DNA of 5,954 nucleotides, taken from positions 1 to 5,954 of the forward strand of contig CAAEIL010000133.1 in the NCBI GenBank assembly GCA_900755985.1, read 5' to 3'. Positions within the stretch are counted from its first letter, which is position 1, and each line of letters starts with the position of its first letter. The translations under genes and the position numbers were made by a program. This DNA comes from Bacteroidales bacterium (lineage in GTDB: Bacteria; Bacteroidota; Bacteroidia; Bacteroidales; Muribaculaceae). Of this stretch, positions 4,535 through 5,954 are shown piece after piece. Under the pieces are notes generated by a model. That model worked only from the letters and a program-made list of their open reading frames with translations, made no database searches and was not told the DNA's origin.

Positions 4535-4812
4535 ATAAGACAATCTCAATCATCCGCATAATCGTTTTACTCGCCCTCTCCGCTACTGCCTTTCTGTTCC
4601 TTTTCGGTGAGGAGCAGGACGAAAACCTCTCGGTTTGGACTCTGCATTTCATCTTCGACAAGGCATTTGCAGTCGGAGTCGGCTATCTCACCTGCGTCCT
4701 GTATTGTCGTTGGCGTAAGGTCGACCAATGGATTGCCGCCTACGACAAATTATCATCGTATGACGAAGAAGATGACGCGCCCAATCCCATGCACAGCGGA
4801 AAGGAGGATTGA
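4531..4812 (+). CDS. Small membrane protein, 93 residues
   Basis: A 93-residue protein with two probable membrane segments, about residues 6-25 (SIIRIIVLLALSATAFLFLF) and about 38-57 (FIFDKAFAVGVGYLTCVLYC), joined by a short acidic loop (GEEQDENLS). The C-terminal part, from RWRKVDQW to the acidic LSSYDEEDDAPNP, is probably cytoplasmic. The start overlaps the stop of the Cys-rich gene (ATGA), and the end overlaps the next start. The function is unknown; small two-helix phage proteins can be holin-like, but an early-operon position argues against lysis. Confidence 0.7.
   Translation: MNKTISIIRIIVLLALSATAFLFLFGEEQDENLSVWTLHFIFDKAFAVGVGYLTCVLYCRWRKVDQWIAAYDKLSSYDEEDDAPNPMHSGKED
4801..4807 (+). 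promoter_or_regulatory. Strong Shine-Dalgarno site AAGGAGG
   Basis: A full-consensus ribosome binding site lies in the last codons of the membrane protein gene, 4 bases before the ATG at 4812 and 7 before the ATG at 4815. Such a site is unusual in Bacteroidetes genes. It favours start of the next gene at one of these two ATGs over the TTG at 4809. Confidence 0.6.
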
Positions 4813-5084
4813 TGATGTTCGTCCGGTGCATCGACAAGAGCGTTCCCTATGACCAGTTCGTCTGTGACGTGGCCGCAAAACTCGCTCAATACCTGCATGA
4901 GGACAAGGCCGACCCGGAGTTCATCAGCCAACGTAAGGCCTACGCAATGTTCAAGCGGCGCAACGTGGAGCGTTGGCGGTCCCTGGGGAAAGCGACTCCG
5001 TACAAGCGGCCCAACCGAATAGAGTACCGCACTGCCGAACTGCGGATGCTCCAACGGACCGAGCAGGACTACTTGGGACAATGA
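4812..5084 (+). CDS. HTH-like early regulator or excisionase-like protein, 90 residues
   Basis: A 90-residue basic protein. Residues 36-80 (PEFISQRKAYAMFKRRNVERWRSLGKATPYKRPNRIEYRTAELRML) read like a MerR/excisionase-type winged helix: first helix SQRKAYAMFKR, second helix NVERWRSLGK, a basic wing TPYKRPNRIEYR and a helix starting TAEL. This fold is used by small DNA-bending excisionases and by phage regulators, so a role in excision or early control is plausible; an integrase is present in the same element. The start lies at ATG 4812 (overlapping the upstream TGA) or ATG 4815, both served by AAGGAGG. It ends in an ATGA overlap with the next short ORF. The HTH assignment is by eye. Confidence 0.6.
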   Translation: MMFVRCIDKSVPYDQFVCDVAAKLAQYLHEDKADPEFISQRKAYAMFKRRNVERWRSLGKATPYKRPNRIEYRTAELRMLQRTEQDYLGQ

Positions 5085-5188
5085 CAATCAGGGAGGTGTG
5101 CATCGAGTGGCAAGATGAAAGGTGCAGCATCAAGGAATGTAGCGCGCCGCCACGCAGGTTCGAGTCCTGCCCCTCCCACAAATTTTAA
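5081..5188 (+). CDS. 35-residue Cys-rich ORF coinciding with a tRNA-like element
   Basis: The ATG overlaps the stop of the preceding gene (ATGA, 5081-5084), the same junction seen two genes earlier. The 35-residue product has C7, C15, C20, C30 and H33 (CSIKEC and FESCPSH), a spacing C-x4-C-x9-C-x2-H compatible with a small zinc-binding fold. Almost the whole frame lies on a tRNA-like sequence (5091-5178), and the peptide end RRFESCPSH is what a translated T-arm would give. Either a real peptide overlaps a structural RNA, or the frame is fortuitous. The coupled start favours translation. Confidence 0.35.
   Translation: MTIREVCIEWQDERCSIKECSAPPRRFESCPSHKF
5091..5178 (+). tRNA. tRNA-like element, class II size, anticodon unclear
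   Basis: A perfect T-arm is present: stem gcagg/cctgc (5154-5158, 5166-5170) around TTCGAGT (5159-5165), the canonical T-loop. It abuts ccctccc (5171-5177), which pairs at six of seven positions with gggaggt (5091-5097) to close an 88-base acceptor-like structure, the size of a tRNA with a long variable arm. A D-arm is possible (catc 5101-5104 with gatg 5114-5117, loop including the conserved-type GG at 5109-5110). A good anticodon arm was not found: the best candidate places CAA at 5131-5133 with only three of five stem pairs. No CCA is encoded. It may be a decayed or captured tRNA (perhaps Leu-like) or a tRNA mimic within the early message. Confidence 0.4.
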
Positions 5189-5227
5189 TTTTCTGCCGAC
5201 ATATAGTTTTTTACAAAGCTGCCCCGA

Positions 5228-5253
5228 GGGAGTGGGCAATCCGGCCCACTCCC
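5228..5253 (+). other. 10-bp GC-rich hairpin in the recT leader
   Basis: gggagtgggc (5228-5237) pairs perfectly with gcccactccc (5244-5253) around the loop aatccg. No T-run follows in either direction, so it does not look like an intrinsic terminator. It stands alone in the 108-base gap between the tRNA-like element and recT, where it could protect a processed mRNA end or regulate recT translation. Its 3' side repeats ctcccaca, also found at 5173-5180 in the tRNA-like element. Confidence 0.5.
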
Positions 5254-5296
5254 ACACGACAACGAAACACAAGTTTAATCACTAATAATTCTCATT

Positions 5297-5954
5297 ATGA
5301 GTAACATCAAACTAACGGTTGACGAAATCAACAAACTTCAGCCACTGGACATCGTCACCAACGACCTCGTCCGTGAGAAATTCATCCAAATCTACGAAGC
5401 CATGTGGTCACGTTCCACCGGCGTATCCGGCGAAGCCGCCTATGAGCGCGAAAGCCGCAACTTCAACCGCATCCTCTCCGAGAAAGAGGACATCCGCAAG
5501 AAATGCACCCGCTTCTCCCTCTTCACATCGTTCCTTGATGTGGCAATCTCCGGCCTCACCCTTGACCCCGGCACACGTGCGCAGGCTTACCTGCTGGCGC
5601 GGTCGGTCGCTGTGGACTCCACCTACAACAACGGCCAAAAGCAGAACGTCTACGAGACGCAGGCCGTCCTCACCATCAGCGGCTACGGCGAGTTGCTTCT
5701 CCGCGCTCGTTGCGGTCAGATACGCCACGCCGACAACCCCGTAATCGTCTATGCCGAGGATGAGTTTGAATATGGCGAGCGCAACGGTAACAAGTTCGTC
5801 AACTACACCTGCCGTCTGCCTCATACCTCCGGGCAAATCGTGGCCTGCTTCATGAAGATAACCCGTGCTGACGGCTCGGTAGACTACGCCGTCATGCTCC
5901 CCGAGGACTGGACGCGCCTCGCAGGTTTCTCCGCACGTCAAAACCGTCAGTGGG
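5297..5954 (+). CDS. recT: RecT-family single-strand annealing protein (5' part)
   Basis: The first 219 residues of a RecT-type recombinase, cut by the window edge; family members are around 300 residues. RecT coats single-stranded DNA and anneals it to complementary strands during phage replication and recombination, usually with a partner exonuclease encoded nearby. Recognisable landmarks are EAAYERESRNFNRIL (46-60), FSLFTSFLDVAISGLTLDPGTRAQAYLLAR (73-102), LTISGYGELLLRARCGQIRHADNPVIVYAEDEFEY (125-159) and the MKITRADGSVDYAVMLPEDW stretch (186-205). These match the central annealing fold, with its GLxLDP, tyrosine/glycine-rich GYGEL and RxGQI motifs. The ATG at 5297 is preceded by an A/T-rich leader without a Shine-Dalgarno site. 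The gene is separated from the small early genes by a hairpin and so may be controlled separately. A downstream exonuclease would be expected but is out of view. Confidence 0.88.
   Translation, partial: MSNIKLTVDEINKLQPLDIVTNDLVREKFIQIYEAMWSRSTGVSGEAAYERESRNFNRILSEKEDIRKKCTRFSLFTSFLDVAISGLTLDPGTRAQAYLLARSVAVDSTYNNGQKQNVYETQAVLTISGYGELLLRARCGQIRHADNPVIVYAEDEFEYGERNGNKFVNYTCRLPHTSGQIVACFMKITRADGSVDYAVMLPEDWTRLAGFSARQNRQW

Noticed and set aside
4230..4538. Rightward 102-codon frame across the small early genes
   Set aside because: It is out of frame with the lipoprotein and the Cys-rich gene, very basic and Thr/Gln-rich, with no domain features.
5408..5941. Leftward 177-codon and rightward alternative frames within recT
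   Set aside because: The RecT reading is unmistakable across the whole segment; the other frames arise from its GC-biased codons.

Overview
The window looks like the integrase and control end of a temperate phage (prophage) or phage-like integrative element from a Bacteroidales gut bacterium. The evidence is a Bacteroidetes-style tyrosine recombinase that lacks canonical active-site residues, promoters of the Bacteroidetes form TTTG-N20-TAnnTTTG, start codons mostly preceded by A/T-rich leaders instead of Shine-Dalgarno sites, a small helix-turn-helix repressor facing a rightward run of small early genes, and a RecT-type annealing protein at the right edge. No structural, packaging or lysis genes are present, and neither element boundary could be fixed.

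Left part (1-2080): two inverted repeats flank the 3' end of the leftward integrase gene (141-1634). Upstream of the integrase start is a non-coding block of about 445 bases. It holds five GTGTATG direct repeats spaced by about one or two helical turns (likely integrase arm sites), a 13-bp perfect inverted repeat, an imperfect 27-bp palindrome and a G+T-rich stretch with one promoter-like sequence.

Lysogeny side (3706 down to 2081, leftward): a 132-residue repressor without a peptidase domain is followed by a four-helix membrane protein (ATGA overlap), a 19-codon mini-ORF (8-bp overlap), an unrecognised 167-residue protein and a 67-residue acidic protein. The tight packing suggests that all are expressed with the repressor in the lysogen, which is where phages often keep immunity, exclusion or defence cargo. 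I could not recognise the cargo proteins.

Switch (3707-3827): an operator with two 9-bp inverted arms covers the -33 box of the rightward promoter. A leftward promoter of identical architecture overlaps it, with the two -7 boxes 4 bp apart. An exact 18-bp copy of the operator's right half lies inside the repressor gene, in the codons of its own helix-turn-helix.

Early side (3828-5954, rightward): a 67-residue first gene (possibly Cro-like), a small lipoprotein, a 48-residue ORF, a Cys-rich 46-residue protein, a small membrane protein, a helix-turn-helix-like 90-residue protein, then a 35-codon Cys-rich ORF that coincides almost exactly with a tRNA-like element (5091-5178), a strong hairpin, and recT (5' 219 codons only). 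From 4394 to 5188 every gene junction is an overlap of ATGA or TGATG type, so translation is probably coupled. The early genes would support establishment or recombination once the repressor is lifted; RecT would anneal single-stranded DNA during replication.
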